A program made the position numbers and the translations under genes. A stretch of 51,192 bases of DNA from contig NPFB01000011.1 of the NCBI GenBank assembly GCA_014084085.1, forward strand, positions 1-51,192, written 5' to 3'. This document shows positions 28,237 through 38,019 of this stretch, in pieces. Positions within the stretch are counted from its first letter, which is position 1, and each line of letters starts with the position of its first letter. The stretch is from Hondaea fermentalgiana (lineage: Eukaryota > Sar > Bigyra > Thraustochytrida > Thraustochytriidae). Under the pieces are notes generated by a model. It worked only from the letters and a program-made list of their open reading frames with translations, searched no databases and was not told the DNA's origin.

Positions 28237-29393
28237 AGTGTATCACGTCGTGGTAGTGCGGCTGCAGGCGCGCGTCCGTCCCCGCACAACGCTTGGTTCG
28301 CTGTAGCACCACTCCTCCCGCCCGGTGCGTTGTCACTTGCGCACCGACACGCTTTCCCTCGCTCGATCGGGTTCTGCTGACCTGCCCGGTTTTTGCTCGA
28401 CGCTGGGATTGACAGTGAAAGCTGCCTATGCGTGGTTAGGTTCGATTCCTCCTATAAGGTTAGGTTTAGGTCGCACGGTGTGTGCTTGGTTGGCTGGCAC
28501 CTGTGACACGATTTTCTGCGGCATCACGAGACCATACTATACGAACTGATGTGTTTGTAATAACGGACTATGGCATTCGCAGTGATGTACGCAAGCAAGT
28601 CCACGCAGGGCAAGTGCAGGCCGCTTGTCCCGGCACTGTGCAGGCATAGATGGTGCAAGGCATCGAACTACTTACTAGTACAAACTAATTACGAACTGTC
28701 TGCGAGCAGCACAGCACAGCTGCGTTTTCTCGGATTGGCTACAATGTCTTGCTTTCGCTGAATTGAATGATTGCGACCGTCCGTAGCCGCCGCTCCGCGT
28801 CCCTTCTCCAAGCTCGTTTTCCATCCCTCCCTGCACCCGTCCACCATCAGGCACGGACGGCAGCACCAGCATCTGGCTGCATCATCCCGCATCCAGCCCG
28901 CCTCAGTTTCCCAAGGCGTCGCTCCCGCTCCAGACGCTTGCCGCCGCAGCCGCTGCGTCCATCCTCGATCATCGGCCGCCAGCAGCTGCAGCAGCAGTGC
29001 AGCAAGCCGAGCCCGTGCATCCGTGGGAAGGCGTTCGCTTCCACCTGCTGCCTGTGTCGCCCGCCACGCCGCCCGAGATGCCGCCGACGGCCGCTGCCTT
29101 TGGCCGGAGCGCTTTTTGCGGCGGCAGATCGCATACAGCGACTGCGGCGGACTGACGCAGCTCCCTCATCCCTATCATCGCGGCTCTCGATCTCGCTATC
29201 CATCCAGCTCGGAGGACCGCGACCGCGACGTCGACGGGGCCGCGCCGCCGGTCTGCGCGACCTTGCTGCGCCGCTCTGCGCTGCAGCTGCTGCGCGCCGG
29301 GATTGCGCGGGTTTGGCAGGCCTGCAGAGGTGGAGGAGTCGGGTCTTCGTCGCAGATAGACCTTGCGCGGTCGAGCTCCGCTTCGCCTTCGCA

Positions 29394-29424
<31 letters not shown>

Positions 29425-29462
29425 GAAGCAAAGCAGAAGAGCAGAAGAGCGGCAGAAGCAAA
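28237..29462. other. Divergent intergenic region
   Basis: This lies between the starts of the nuclease-kinase gene (minus) and the reductase gene (plus). It holds a B-box-like GGTTCGATTCC at about 28440 without a complete tRNA around it, a (CAG)n-type run at about 29395-29425, and a long open frame in phase with the reductase that is low complexity and not credible as protein. Confidence 0.5.
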
Positions 29463-30605
29463 ATGCAATCGCTCGCGAGCGCAGGCAGACGTGGCATGGT
29501 CCGTGCGCGCCTCGGAGCCGAAGGTCTGGGTCGCGAGGGCGTCGAGGCAGCGGCGACGTCGGCGAAGCGCAGCAAGATGCAGGGGGTGCGCGGCTTTAGG
29601 GCCGTGGTGGCGTGCAAGGACGGCAAGAAGGACCCGGCGCGGCTGGAGCTGCGCTCCGACGCTTCGCTGGACGACCTGCCCCAGGTGGAGAACAAGTACG
29701 GAGACATGCCCAAGGCCATTGTCAAGGTCGCCAAGAGCACAATCAACTACAAGGATGCCATGGTCTGCCAGGGACTCCCCGGCGTCGCCACGGGCTTTCC
29801 GATCGTGCCGGGCATCGACTTTGCGGGCGAGGTCGAGAGCGACGACTCCGGCAGCTTCAACAAGGGCGACCAGGTCGTGCTCACAGGCCACTACGCTGGC
29901 CAGCACATGAACGGCGGCTACGCCGAGTACGCGCAGGTGCCCTCGGAGTGGCTCGTGCCGCTTCCCAAGTCCTTTTCCCCCGAGCAGGCCATGATCATTG
30001 GCACTGCCGGCTTCACGGCCATGCAGAGCATCATTGCGCTCGAGCGCAAGGGATGCCTGCCCTCCAAGGATGTTCCCATTCTCGTCGCTGGCGCGACCGG
30101 AGGCGTCGGTTCCACCGCTGTCGCCATTCTTGGAAAGCTTGGCTACACCCAGGTGACCGCCAGCACGGGCCACGCCGAGGAGAACGAATCTTGGCTCAAG
30201 TCCCTCGGCGCCGCCGAAGTGATCCCTCGCCTTGAACCTGCCAAACCGCTCGACAAAGAGCTCTACGCCGGTGCCATTGACTGTGTCGGTGGAGCGACTA
30301 CGGGCGCTATTCTTCCGCGTATGCGCTATGGTGGCGCTGTTGCGCTCAGTGGCGTGGCTGCTGGTCCCAAGTTCGACGCCACTGTCTTTCCCTTTATTCT
30401 CCGCGGCATCTCGCTCCTTGGCATTGACAGCGTCCAGCTCGACATGGAAAACCGCAAGGAAGTTTGGGCTCGTCTCGAGACTGACTTCCCGCCCCAGTAC
30501 TTTGACAAGTTCCAAACTATCAGCCTCGAGGAGCTTGGAGACATCAGTTCCGCCATGCTCAAGGGCGAGACCATTGGTCGCATTGTTGTTGACCCCAGCA
30601 AGTAA
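29463..30605 (+). CDS. AcuI/YhdH-type quinone oxidoreductase, probably mitochondrial
   Basis: This is a zinc-free medium-chain reductase of the AcuI/YhdH family, whose studied members reduce acryloyl-CoA to propionyl-CoA with NADPH. From the ATG at 29463 it has 380 residues. The first 38 are rich in Ser, Ala and Arg (SLASAGRRGMVRARLG), consistent with a mitochondrial presequence. The core begins GVRGFRAVVACKDG. It includes STINYKDAMVCQGLPG, FPIVPGIDFAGEV, the nucleotide-binding loop VAGATGGVGSTAVAILGKLGY, ASTGHAEENESWLKSLGAAEVI, and ILRGISLLGIDSVQ near the C-terminus. All of these are characteristic of this family rather than of zinc alcohol dehydrogenases. The physiological substrate is inferred from the family only. 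The family is best known from bacteria, so an origin by transfer is possible. Confidence 0.9.
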   Translation: MQSLASAGRRGMVRARLGAEGLGREGVEAAATSAKRSKMQGVRGFRAVVACKDGKKDPARLELRSDASLDDLPQVENKYGDMPKAIVKVAKSTINYKDAMVCQGLPGVATGFPIVPGIDFAGEVESDDSGSFNKGDQVVLTGHYAGQHMNGGYAEYAQVPSEWLVPLPKSFSPEQAMIIGTAGFTAMQSIIALERKGCLPSKDVPILVAGATGGVGSTAVAILGKLGYTQVTASTGHAEENESWLKSLGAAEVIPRLEPAKPLDKELYAGAIDCVGGATTGAILPRMRYGGAVALSGVAAGPKFDATVFPFILRGISLLGIDSVQLDMENRKEVWARLETDFPPQYFDKFQTISLEELGDISSAMLKGETIGRIVVDPSK

Positions 30606-31020
30606 AACATCGAGACTTCTCCTTTTTCCAGGCTATGGCGTGGATGGACTATGGTTGCGCCACGACGATCGCCACCGCTCTCTTCCCATGACTCCCCTTT
30701 GCAAGTGAGTCACAACACTACTTGTCAGTACTAAATTCATTAAAAACTAATCTTTCATTGTCAAATTTCGTATGCGTTGAGAGCGTGAATTCGGCGGCCC
30801 TTGCGCGGCGGACTCGATATGGGATGCTTTTGGAAGAACTTTTGTTGATTTGATTGCGGGTTATTTCGGGAGACATCTTGTTGCTATCGCCAGTCAATCA
30901 TGGGAGTATGAGTTGCGTTTTGTGTGTATGTGTGTGTTTATTTCATGTGCAAGTCACGGACGCCTTGGCTTGGCTTGCTTTTATTGCCGTGCCACCAATC
31001 AAACAAACAAAAAAACTCAA

Positions 31021-33591
31021 CTATGCGTCGGCGACAGCGAACTCCGCAGCAAACGCGCTCGCTGTCGAGGCCGATGCCGCAGCCTGTAGCTCAGCAAGAC
31101 GCTCGGCAGCCAACACAAGCTTGTCCGCCGCAGCCTCAAGATCAGGCTGCAAGATATGTACACCACCAAAGGTACTCACCACCACCTCGTCCGCACCGTC
31201 CATGTTGAAGTCTCCCGACTCAATGGCAAAGAGCGGGTAAGCAAAACCGCGATCCCACGAGGGCACATACTGCGAGGCGCGATTCTCCGGGGCACTGCTC
31301 ATATCCTCACTCAATCCTTCGCCTTCGTTCACGCGTCGGTAGGCAAGGAGGCGACGTCCGTGCGTTCCGAGGAGGATCTCAGGCTCCCCGTCCCAGTCAA
31401 TATCAGCCACTTCGGAACACAGCACACTATCGTAATCTGCGGACTTGGGCAAGAGCGTTGGTTCTGCGAGGCTAACTTCGCCGCTTTGCAAACTCGCCTC
31501 GACCAATGCGCCAAATCCAAAACTCCCTCCTGCGACGATGTCCCAGCACTCGTTACCTCGTGCGCTCGGGATAATCTCGACGCAAGGAAGAGGACCATTG
31601 AGACGCATGATGCCATGCGTATCGTTGACATTGTTGTTGTCCAAGTGCTTGACGACGACGCAAAGATCGCCATCGTCGCAACCAGCTGCAAAAACCTGTT
31701 TCGAGGCGCTCCGCTGAAGTTCCTGCGAGGCAAAGCTCAGAACCGGGCTTTTACATTTCTTGAATCCACTCACAGGAGGATTCGCCGCACTGTCCATGCT
31801 CGCAAAGTAGCGCGGGCCAGTCATTGTCTCGTCCGAACGGATGCCCATTGGACTCGAGTGCGAGCTTGAAACTAGTGACAGCAACCTCCGCGAAGTCTGC
31901 GAGCTTGACGATGTCCTCCGTCTCCGGAGACGGCCTGCGCTTCGCCGGCGACGCGAGCGTGAGTGCGGGCGCGAGCCTTGGTTGGTTCGAATGCCATCCT
32001 CAGAATGCGAGTATCCACGCTGACCACGGGTCGCCGTGCTCTCGGACTCAAGTTCGCTATCTTCCCTGGACTTGTCTTGGTCGTCCTCATCATTCTCATC
32101 TTCATCTTCGTCGCTACCGTCGTCATCGTCGTCATCATCATCATCATCGTCGTCGTCGTCGTCGTCGTCGTCATCATCGACATCCAGGCCTTCGCTCGAG
32201 TCGTCGTCGAGGTCGAGGCCTTCATCAGAATAAGCATAAGGTTCCCCATCCTCGTCAACTTCCTCGTCATCGTCATCCTCGTCGTCGTCGTCATCGTCTT
32301 CATCGTCATCGTCCTCATCATCGCCCTCTTCAATGAACGAGCGATCGTCACTGTTCATGCCCGAGGCATCTTCAAAGTCGATGCCTTCGAGCTCTTCGTC
32401 TTCCGCATCTTCCTCATCGACGCCACCGTCTTCGTCGTCATTGCCCGCATCATTGACATCATTGTCGCGAAACCCCTTCCATGCTGCCTTCCCTTTTCGA
32501 TTGGTCTCAGAATTATCGCTTTGAGCCCCTCGTGCGTCTGTCAAATCTGCATCTGGAGAATCAGTGCGAGTTTCCGCGCCGTAGGTACCGTCGGTCATGT
32601 GGCGACGCATTTCGGCGCTTGGCCTTCGTACATGCCCAGATGCGCTTCGCCATGTCCGAAAGTTACCATGCCGAGGCGATCTACGGTGAAAATCGGATTG
32701 GCCTGGTGAGACGCGGCCGTGTGGACCCCATTGCTGCTGGTGATGATGATGATGTGACTGCTGTTGACTTTGTTGAAGCTGAAAAAAGTGTAAGCGCCGG
32801 TCACCGCCTGCAACCACTAGCATCTCGTCGCTTTCCTCTCGAAACGGTCGCGGCACAATACAATTCGCGAGTCGGAGAGGAGCATAGGGAAGTTCACAGC
32901 GTTGCGGCACTCCCCGGAGAATTGGAAGCAAGCCGGCTGCGCTGACGTGCATGCTCTCGTCAATATACACGTTCATAAAGTACCGTGGGGCGTCCTGAGC
33001 TACTGGCGATGGCAAGGCGGAAGGTGTATGCCGTGCATGTTGCGAGTGGATTGGAGCGCTATCTCTGCTCAGCGAAGTTGCTGTTGAGCTTGAAGAGTTA
33101 AAGCGGCGCACTTGTGACATAGCGCGTTGACCTGATGGTTGCGCTCGAAGTTCACGCTCCAATGTGCCTGGAGACTTGGTGCTCGCGGCACCTTCGGGCA
33201 TGGCAAAGGTAAAGACAACGTCGTCTCCCTGCGCAGAAGCCCCACCACCTGCGGCCGAAACTTCCGTCGTGTCTGCAGGTCGCGAGCTTAGAGGGTCCCG
33301 TGTGTAGGCTAGAGCAACAACAGTGCGTTCAGCAGCAGGCTTGTGAAAGCGCGAGACCCCTTGCAAGAATGGCTTTGTAGAAAAGCCTGTGAGGGAAACG
33401 ATTTCTGCATCCTCGGGGACATTGTGCAGCGAGAGGGTCTGCAAAGAAAACCTCCCCCTTTCGGCCTCAAGCGAGAGCAGCTGGTGTCTGCTTGCCACCA
33501 AAAGCCGCGGGGCACCGTTCTGCTCAAAGCTGCACGTGTTGAACACGTTGCTGCTCACCGAGCTGAGTTCAAAGTACTGCACCTCTTTCAT
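31021..33591 (-). CDS. KPTN: Kaptin, KICSTOR complex component
   Basis: Kaptin is a beta-propeller subunit of KICSTOR, which brings GATOR1 to lysosomes and restrains mTORC1 when amino acids are scarce. From the ATG at 33591 there are 856 residues, about twice the human length. Recognisable blocks are the start FELSSVSSNVFN, PEDAEIVSLTGF, CELPYAPLRLANCIV with LVVAGGDRRLHFFQL, VFAAGCDDGDLCVV and the diagnostic C-terminus: DSVLCSEVADIDWDGEPEILL, FAIESGDFNMDGADEVVV and GGVHILQPDL, followed by a helix. The last part includes two FG-GAP-like DxDxDG segments. The extra length is mostly a central disordered insertion (about residues 275-560) with very long Asp/Glu runs coded at about 32090-32480, then Ser/Arg-rich sequence. 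An in-frame upstream extension lacks ATG, so I start at 33591. Confidence 0.88.
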   Translation of the reverse strand: MKEVQYFELSSVSSNVFNTCSFEQNGAPRLLVASRHQLLSLEAERGRFSLQTLSLHNVPEDAEIVSLTGFSTKPFLQGVSRFHKPAAERTVVALAYTRDPLSSRPADTTEVSAAGGGASAQGDDVVFTFAMPEGAASTKSPGTLERELRAQPSGQRAMSQVRRFNSSSSTATSLSRDSAPIHSQHARHTPSALPSPVAQDAPRYFMNVYIDESMHVSAAGLLPILRGVPQRCELPYAPLRLANCIVPRPFREESDEMLVVAGGDRRLHFFQLQQSQQQSHHHHHQQQWGPHGRVSPGQSDFHRRSPRHGNFRTWRSASGHVRRPSAEMRRHMTDGTYGAETRTDSPDADLTDARGAQSDNSETNRKGKAAWKGFRDNDVNDAGNDDEDGGVDEEDAEDEELEGIDFEDASGMNSDDRSFIEEGDDEDDDDEDDDDDDEDDDDEEVDEDGEPYAYSDEGLDLDDDSSEGLDVDDDDDDDDDDDDDDDDDDDDGSDEDEDENDEDDQDKSREDSELESESTATRGQRGYSHSEDGIRTNQGSRPHSRSRRRRSAGRLRRRRTSSSSQTSRRLLSLVSSSHSSPMGIRSDETMTGPRYFASMDSAANPPVSGFKKCKSPVLSFASQELQRSASKQVFAAGCDDGDLCVVVKHLDNNNVNDTHGIMRLNGPLPCVEIIPSARGNECWDIVAGGSFGFGALVEASLQSGEVSLAEPTLLPKSADYDSVLCSEVADIDWDGEPEILLGTHGRRLLAYRRVNEGEGLSEDMSSAPENRASQYVPSWDRGFAYPLFAIESGDFNMDGADEVVVSTFGGVHILQPDLEAAADKLVLAAERLAELQAAASASTASAFAAEFAVADA
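32090..32480 (-). repeat. GAC/GAT trinucleotide-rich tract inside KPTN
   Basis: Long runs of GAY and GAR codons (seen on the plus strand as GTC, ATC and CTC triplets) encode poly-Asp/Glu. The longest uninterrupted Asp run is encoded at about 32118-32178. Triplet expansion would keep the frame, which fits the absence of stops. Confidence 0.85.
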
Positions 33592-33980
33592 CTCTCTCTC
33601 TCTCTTGTTGTGAAGAATTGACGTCGATGTTGCCAACGAACGTCTCGATCAACGCTGCCGCCGTCGCGCCGTAGTATCAGCAACGAGAGGTGAGGGCGGT
33701 CGTCGTGGCGCCTGCAGCAGCAGCAGCAGAAGCAGCAGCAGGAGCAGCGGGGGCTTCTCTCCCTTTTGCGCCGCGTGCCCTCGAGGGCTGCGGCTTTGCT
33801 GTGCGGACGCCCTGTCAAAGTTTGGCCAATGCGAAAGATCGATCCTTCAAGCTTGACCTGCGCAGAGGATTCCTTACGAAAACTAGGATTGCAAGCGAAA
33901 AACAACTTCAAGTGAGGAAAAACGTGGAGATAAAATATGAGAAAGACGCCTTATTGCGTTTATCGCTCTTCAAGCCGCGC

Positions 33981-36128
33981 TCAAAGTTTGGCTGAAGTGA
34001 CAGCAGAGGCAGGAACGTGCTTGTTGCAAGGTTCGAGCGCATCCTTGTCAATGTACTTTTCGAGGCGTTTGAGAAACGACGGGACAGTCCGCACGGCATT
34101 GCGATTAATGCGCGAGCGCTTTGCCTCCTCATAGAGTGCCTCGTAGGCATTTCCGTCAAAACGTCCGAGGGTCGAGTTCAGGACCCGATCAGGGTAGTCC
34201 CATGCATCGACGAGAGCAACGGCGTCAGGACGCAATGCCTCGCAAAGCGCTTGCGACGCCTGCTCAGCCGCATCGAGGGCATCAGCATCGACCAGACCAA
34301 GCCATTGCTCACCCTCGAGAAGATCAATCACACCCACGAGCGCAAACATCCGCTCAAGCGCCTTACGACACGCTGCGTCTTCAACGCCGGCAATGACTTC
34401 TTGAAAGCGAACAAGAATAAAGTAACGCACGTGGCAGCGCGTTGCAGCATAGAGGATGCGGGCGGTCTGGTTCCAGGCTTCGCCAGCGCGACCAGGGCCC
34501 ATGGCCTTGCGAGCTGCCTCGAGGTGCGCTCCTGCGCGTGAAATGACAACGAGAGAGCGCCACTCAAAAAGCGCGAGAATCACCGACGGGTCTTGCAAGG
34601 ACGAGGCCGTCAGCACACGGTTGTCGAGTCCAAGGCGTTTGCGGCCGTCCTGGACAGGGTCAAATTCGGGCTCTCCAAGAGGGGCGAGACACGCAGTGAG
34701 GCCACTGAGAACTTCGCCACGCTTTGCGGCCTCGTAGCTTTTGATGAGAAAACGCGCGGTCTGGAGGGACAAGACGACGGCGTCGCCCTCGGCGGTGGTG
34801 TTGGGCCCCTTGAAGTCCGCCTCGAGAGGAGCGATACCACTGCTCATAAGAAAGCCGTGACCACCGCAGCAACGGCGCAGGTCCTCAATGCCATCTGCAG
34901 CAAGCGTCGTGGTGAGCGCCTTGAGTCCCGCGCCCGTTGCGTGCGTTTCGGGAAGGTCATCAAGATTGACCTCGCCTCCAGCAGTGACCTCACGACGGCG
35001 GCGCACCATCCATTGTGTGGCTGCTTTAAACGCATACGCGGTGCTGATCCACTTGAGCAGACGGAAGCGCTGCACGGAAAAGTCGATGATCTGCGTCTCT
35101 GGCCCGACGCGCTCATCTTGCGCGTATCCCTGGCGACGCACACTCGAGTACCGTGTGGCAATGACGCAGGCCTTTGCGAGGGCACCTGCGGCCGTCGACG
35201 CGAGCGCAATACGAGTTCCCATCATGGTCACGTATTTGAGAGCCTGCTGCATCTTTGGCGTCACTGGCTCGGCGCTCTTGCCAGCCTTGGGCTTTTTCGC
35301 CTTGGTAGGATCCATGGACCCGGGTTCTGGGCCCGACACCCATTCGCCTTGAGGGGTGACGTGAGCTCGCTTTTCCAAGAGGTGACGGCGAGGAATCCGA
35401 ACCTTGTCGAGTCGAAGATACCCGATGGTAGCATCTCTCTCGCCGAGCGTCTCACCAACGTCGCCAACCTCGATGCCGGGAAGGAGTTCGAGTTTGTCTT
35501 CTCCAGCGCCACGCAGCTGGACCATGAACCACTGCTGGCCTACGCTCTTGCCAGCCACGTAGGTGTCAGCAAAGACAACCGCATGCGTAGCGAGGGGGAG
35601 ACCCGTGATCCACCACTTGATGCCATCGACGCTCGGGGTGTGAATCTCCCACTCCTGCGACTCGGGAAGGTAGGTTGCTCGTGTGAGCAGGCCGCGCACA
35701 AAGGTTCCATGGGCGAGTTCGGTTTGCGCGTAGGCACCGATAATTTTGCCGACCTGTGCCTTTTCAAGCCACCACGCTTTCTGGTCATCACTGCAGTTCG
35801 AACGCAGACACGATGAAAAGACGCCAAAGTTGATGGTGAGCGCGCTGGACGTCATGCGCGCATCGCTCATGTGCTGCATGTCCATTCCCCGCGGAATGTA
35901 CCCTCGGTCAAAGTGCGGCTTGTGCACCTCCATAAAGTGAGAGACCGCGTGACCAATCTGCTCTTCGCGGTCGTGTTCTGCGTGGACAAACGTCGCTGCA
36001 TCCGCATGCGCGTCCATGATCCACCGGCGTTTGATGGTCTCGGCGGCGCCTCCGTTCAGCACGTGCGTCATTTGCTCGACGTCAAAGGTCGCCTTGGCGC
36101 GCTCCGCCTGCAGATCTTCGGAGCTCAT
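33981..36128 (-). CDS. Peroxisomal acyl-CoA oxidase
   Basis: Acyl-CoA oxidase catalyses the first, FAD-dependent step of peroxisomal beta-oxidation, making trans-2-enoyl-CoA and hydrogen peroxide. The product has 715 residues from the ATG at 36128. It shows the family order: an alpha domain with TINFGVFSSCLRSNCSDDQKAWWL, the flavin/substrate segment GAYAQTELAHGTFVRGLLTRATY, the beta domain WWITGLPLATHAVVFAD, RRQGYAQDERVGPETQIIDF, RRCCGGHGFLMSSGIAPLEADF, and AEGDAVVLSLQTARFLIKSYEAA, whose Glu matches the catalytic base. It ends in SAKL, giving an AKL C-terminus that is an accepted PTS1 peroxisome signal. A Lys-rich insert (PTKAKKPKAGKSAEP) lies at about residue 290. It is head-to-head with the unknown gene at 36952. 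Confidence 0.95.
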   Translation of the reverse strand: MSSEDLQAERAKATFDVEQMTHVLNGGAAETIKRRWIMDAHADAATFVHAEHDREEQIGHAVSHFMEVHKPHFDRGYIPRGMDMQHMSDARMTSSALTINFGVFSSCLRSNCSDDQKAWWLEKAQVGKIIGAYAQTELAHGTFVRGLLTRATYLPESQEWEIHTPSVDGIKWWITGLPLATHAVVFADTYVAGKSVGQQWFMVQLRGAGEDKLELLPGIEVGDVGETLGERDATIGYLRLDKVRIPRRHLLEKRAHVTPQGEWVSGPEPGSMDPTKAKKPKAGKSAEPVTPKMQQALKYVTMMGTRIALASTAAGALAKACVIATRYSSVRRQGYAQDERVGPETQIIDFSVQRFRLLKWISTAYAFKAATQWMVRRRREVTAGGEVNLDDLPETHATGAGLKALTTTLAADGIEDLRRCCGGHGFLMSSGIAPLEADFKGPNTTAEGDAVVLSLQTARFLIKSYEAAKRGEVLSGLTACLAPLGEPEFDPVQDGRKRLGLDNRVLTASSLQDPSVILALFEWRSLVVISRAGAHLEAARKAMGPGRAGEAWNQTARILYAATRCHVRYFILVRFQEVIAGVEDAACRKALERMFALVGVIDLLEGEQWLGLVDADALDAAEQASQALCEALRPDAVALVDAWDYPDRVLNSTLGRFDGNAYEALYEEAKRSRINRNAVRTVPSFLKRLEKYIDKDALEPCNKHVPASAVTSAKL

Positions 36129-36951
36129 CTTGGCCTCCCTCCTCGCCTGCACTGCTCGACGCTCTCAAGCTTCCCCCCTCCCCTGGCGTTCGAGGTCTGC
36201 CGCGCCGTCGCGCTCGCTCGCTCGCTCGCCGCCGCGCCGGGTCCGCCGCTCGCCAGGTCCGCCACCTTCCGTCCGCCCGCTGGCATGGCGACCGCGCGTG
36301 GCGCCATCGCCCGCGCCGCGAGCCCCGCTCCGTCCTCCGCCGCCACGCCGCGCGGCAGCGGCCGAGTCGCGGCGGCCGAGTCGCGACGCAGCGTGCACGC
36401 GCGCGTGCGTCCTCGCGTGCACGCGCGGGCGGGTAGGACCATTCGCCAGGCCCGGCGACATGCGAGGAGGAGGGAGGAGAAAAGAGATGCAACTCGCGAT
36501 GGTCATCGCCGACATGCGCAGCACGAGCCGCGCCGCGCTATGTCGCTGCGACGGCCCGGCGGATCCAGCCGCTCCGGACCCGGGGCCCTCTCGCCCGGCG
36601 CGTCGCCGTCCTCGCGAGCCGGAGGTGGCCCGGAGAAGGCCGCCGACGCGGACGCGGACGCGGGTCCGGACTCGGATTGGGGGAGCGGGAAGGGAAAGGA
36701 AAGGAAGAGTCCCAAGAAGGCAGGCAGGCAGGAAAGGCAGGAACGTTGGAGACGCGGTTACGCGCACCGGCGCGAAACGGCGTTTTTCGAGGGCCGTTTT
36801 CGGCTTACCAGAGATGCGTACCGGGGAGGCGCGGCCTGGTCTCGCGACGCGACGCCCTGCGACCGGCCCCCTCCCTCCCTGCCGCGGCAGAGCTCGATGG
36901 CGGCGGCGGCGAGGGCCCCGCGCGCGGAAAGACTCCCCGCCCGGGCGGAAG
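36129..36951. other. Divergent promoter region, ACOX/unknown gene
   Basis: About 820 very GC-rich bases between two divergent starts. It contains a (GCTC)n run near 36211-36230, GGACGC/GGACTC units near 36648-36680 and a GGCA run at 36720-36735. No independent gene is supported; open frames on both strands are Arg/Pro/Ala-rich. Confidence 0.55.
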
Positions 36952-38019
36952 ATGCTGCGCGCGACGCGGATATGCGGCGGCGAGGTGGAGCTGCCGGCGG
37001 GCGTGGTGACGCAGCCGCTGCTGGAGGACAAGTCGCGAGAGTCCGGCCTGAAGCTGTGTGATCGCTTTCCCCTCGGGCTCTTTCACAAGCACGGCGTCGT
37101 CGCCGAGTACAAGCTGCTCGTCGAGAGGATCGAGGAGATGCTGTCGGCGAGCGGCCAGACGAAGGAGCGCAAACGCGCGCAAAAGGAGCTCTTTTGGAAA
37201 AACTACATGCGCAACTCCAAGGAGCTCGACATGTACGCGTCCACGATGGAGGTCTTCACCATCACAATGGACTTCTTTATCGAATTTGAAAGCGCGGGGC
37301 TGAGCATTTCCGTATGCCACCGATCGCGTCTCGCGCCCGAATCGCATCAGCCTCTCATGGAGCAGTGGATCGAGTTCGTTGACAAGTCCTACGCGCCACG
37401 TGACTACAAGAGTCAATGGTCCGTGGCCTCCACATTTTTCATGCCTATTTGCATATGCTTTGGGACCGCAGATCTCCTGCGCGTCGTTCTTCCCAGCGTC
37501 TCGGTGGTCAAACTCCTGCCGGAGCGCTTTCCGTCCTCCGATATTGTGCTCACCATTCCGAGCCGCGTCCGTTCCTTGTTGAGTCTCAAGATGGCAACCG
37601 CACAGTACGAACGCTTCGCCGCCGAGGTGGTTAGCCTGCCCAGAAAGAGGTTTGGTCACTATGACCTTGAAGCCGTCAGTGTCGTCGTGGCTAGACACAG
37701 AGACGCTTTCCGACGACTTGGTCTGGATGTCTTTTTGTGCAAGCTCTTCACCATGGCCGCTGAGCACAGGCTCTTTGCTTGGCTTGAATTCGTCGATCTC
37801 TCTGTTTTGCCTTCATACACGCCTCAATACCACTTTTCGCCCCATCTTAATGCTATTGCTGATGCAAAGGTGCTGCATCGGGATTCCCGCACTGGAGAGC
37901 GATACGTAGTCACTGCGCATACCAGACATTTGCGCAGGCTTCAGCGTCACGCGAGGAATAAGCGCCGCCTCTTTTGTCAGAAAGGCCCGCCCACGTTCTG
38001 GATTGACGACCAAGTGTAG
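36952..38019 (+). CDS. Unknown 355-residue protein
   Basis: The ATG at 36952 (GGAAGATGCTG) is the first before the credible sequence; the upstream frame is open but low complexity. The protein looks folded throughout: LRATRICGGEVELPAGVV, LLEDKSRESGLKLCDRFPLG, ELFWKNYMRNSKELDMYASTMEVFTITMDFF, then SQWSVASTFFMPICICFGTADLLRVVLPSVSVVKLLPERF and FHLFAWLEF-like HRLFAWLEFVDLSVLPSYTPQYHF. The segment at about residues 160-190 is hydrophobic but contains charges, so it is more likely a buried core than a membrane span. It ends in a basic tail (RHLRRLQRHARNKRRL) followed by PPTFWIDDQV. I do not recognise the family. Confidence 0.75.
   Translation: MLRATRICGGEVELPAGVVTQPLLEDKSRESGLKLCDRFPLGLFHKHGVVAEYKLLVERIEEMLSASGQTKERKRAQKELFWKNYMRNSKELDMYASTMEVFTITMDFFIEFESAGLSISVCHRSRLAPESHQPLMEQWIEFVDKSYAPRDYKSQWSVASTFFMPICICFGTADLLRVVLPSVSVVKLLPERFPSSDIVLTIPSRVRSLLSLKMATAQYERFAAEVVSLPRKRFGHYDLEAVSVVVARHRDAFRRLGLDVFLCKLFTMAAEHRLFAWLEFVDLSVLPSYTPQYHFSPHLNAIADAKVLHRDSRTGERYVVTAHTRHLRRLQRHARNKRRLFCQKGPPTFWIDDQV

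Noticed and set aside
28436..28470. B-box-like GGTTCGATTCC suggesting a tRNA
   Set aside because: No pairing acceptor stem, D arm or anticodon arm could be found around it, and there is no T-run directly after.
29196..30515. 439-codon open frame on the minus strand
   Set aside because: It is antisense to the reductase gene, and the composition is that of a shadow frame.
34593..35816. 407-codon open frame on the plus strand
   Set aside because: It is antisense to acyl-CoA oxidase, whose family motifs are unambiguous on the minus strand.
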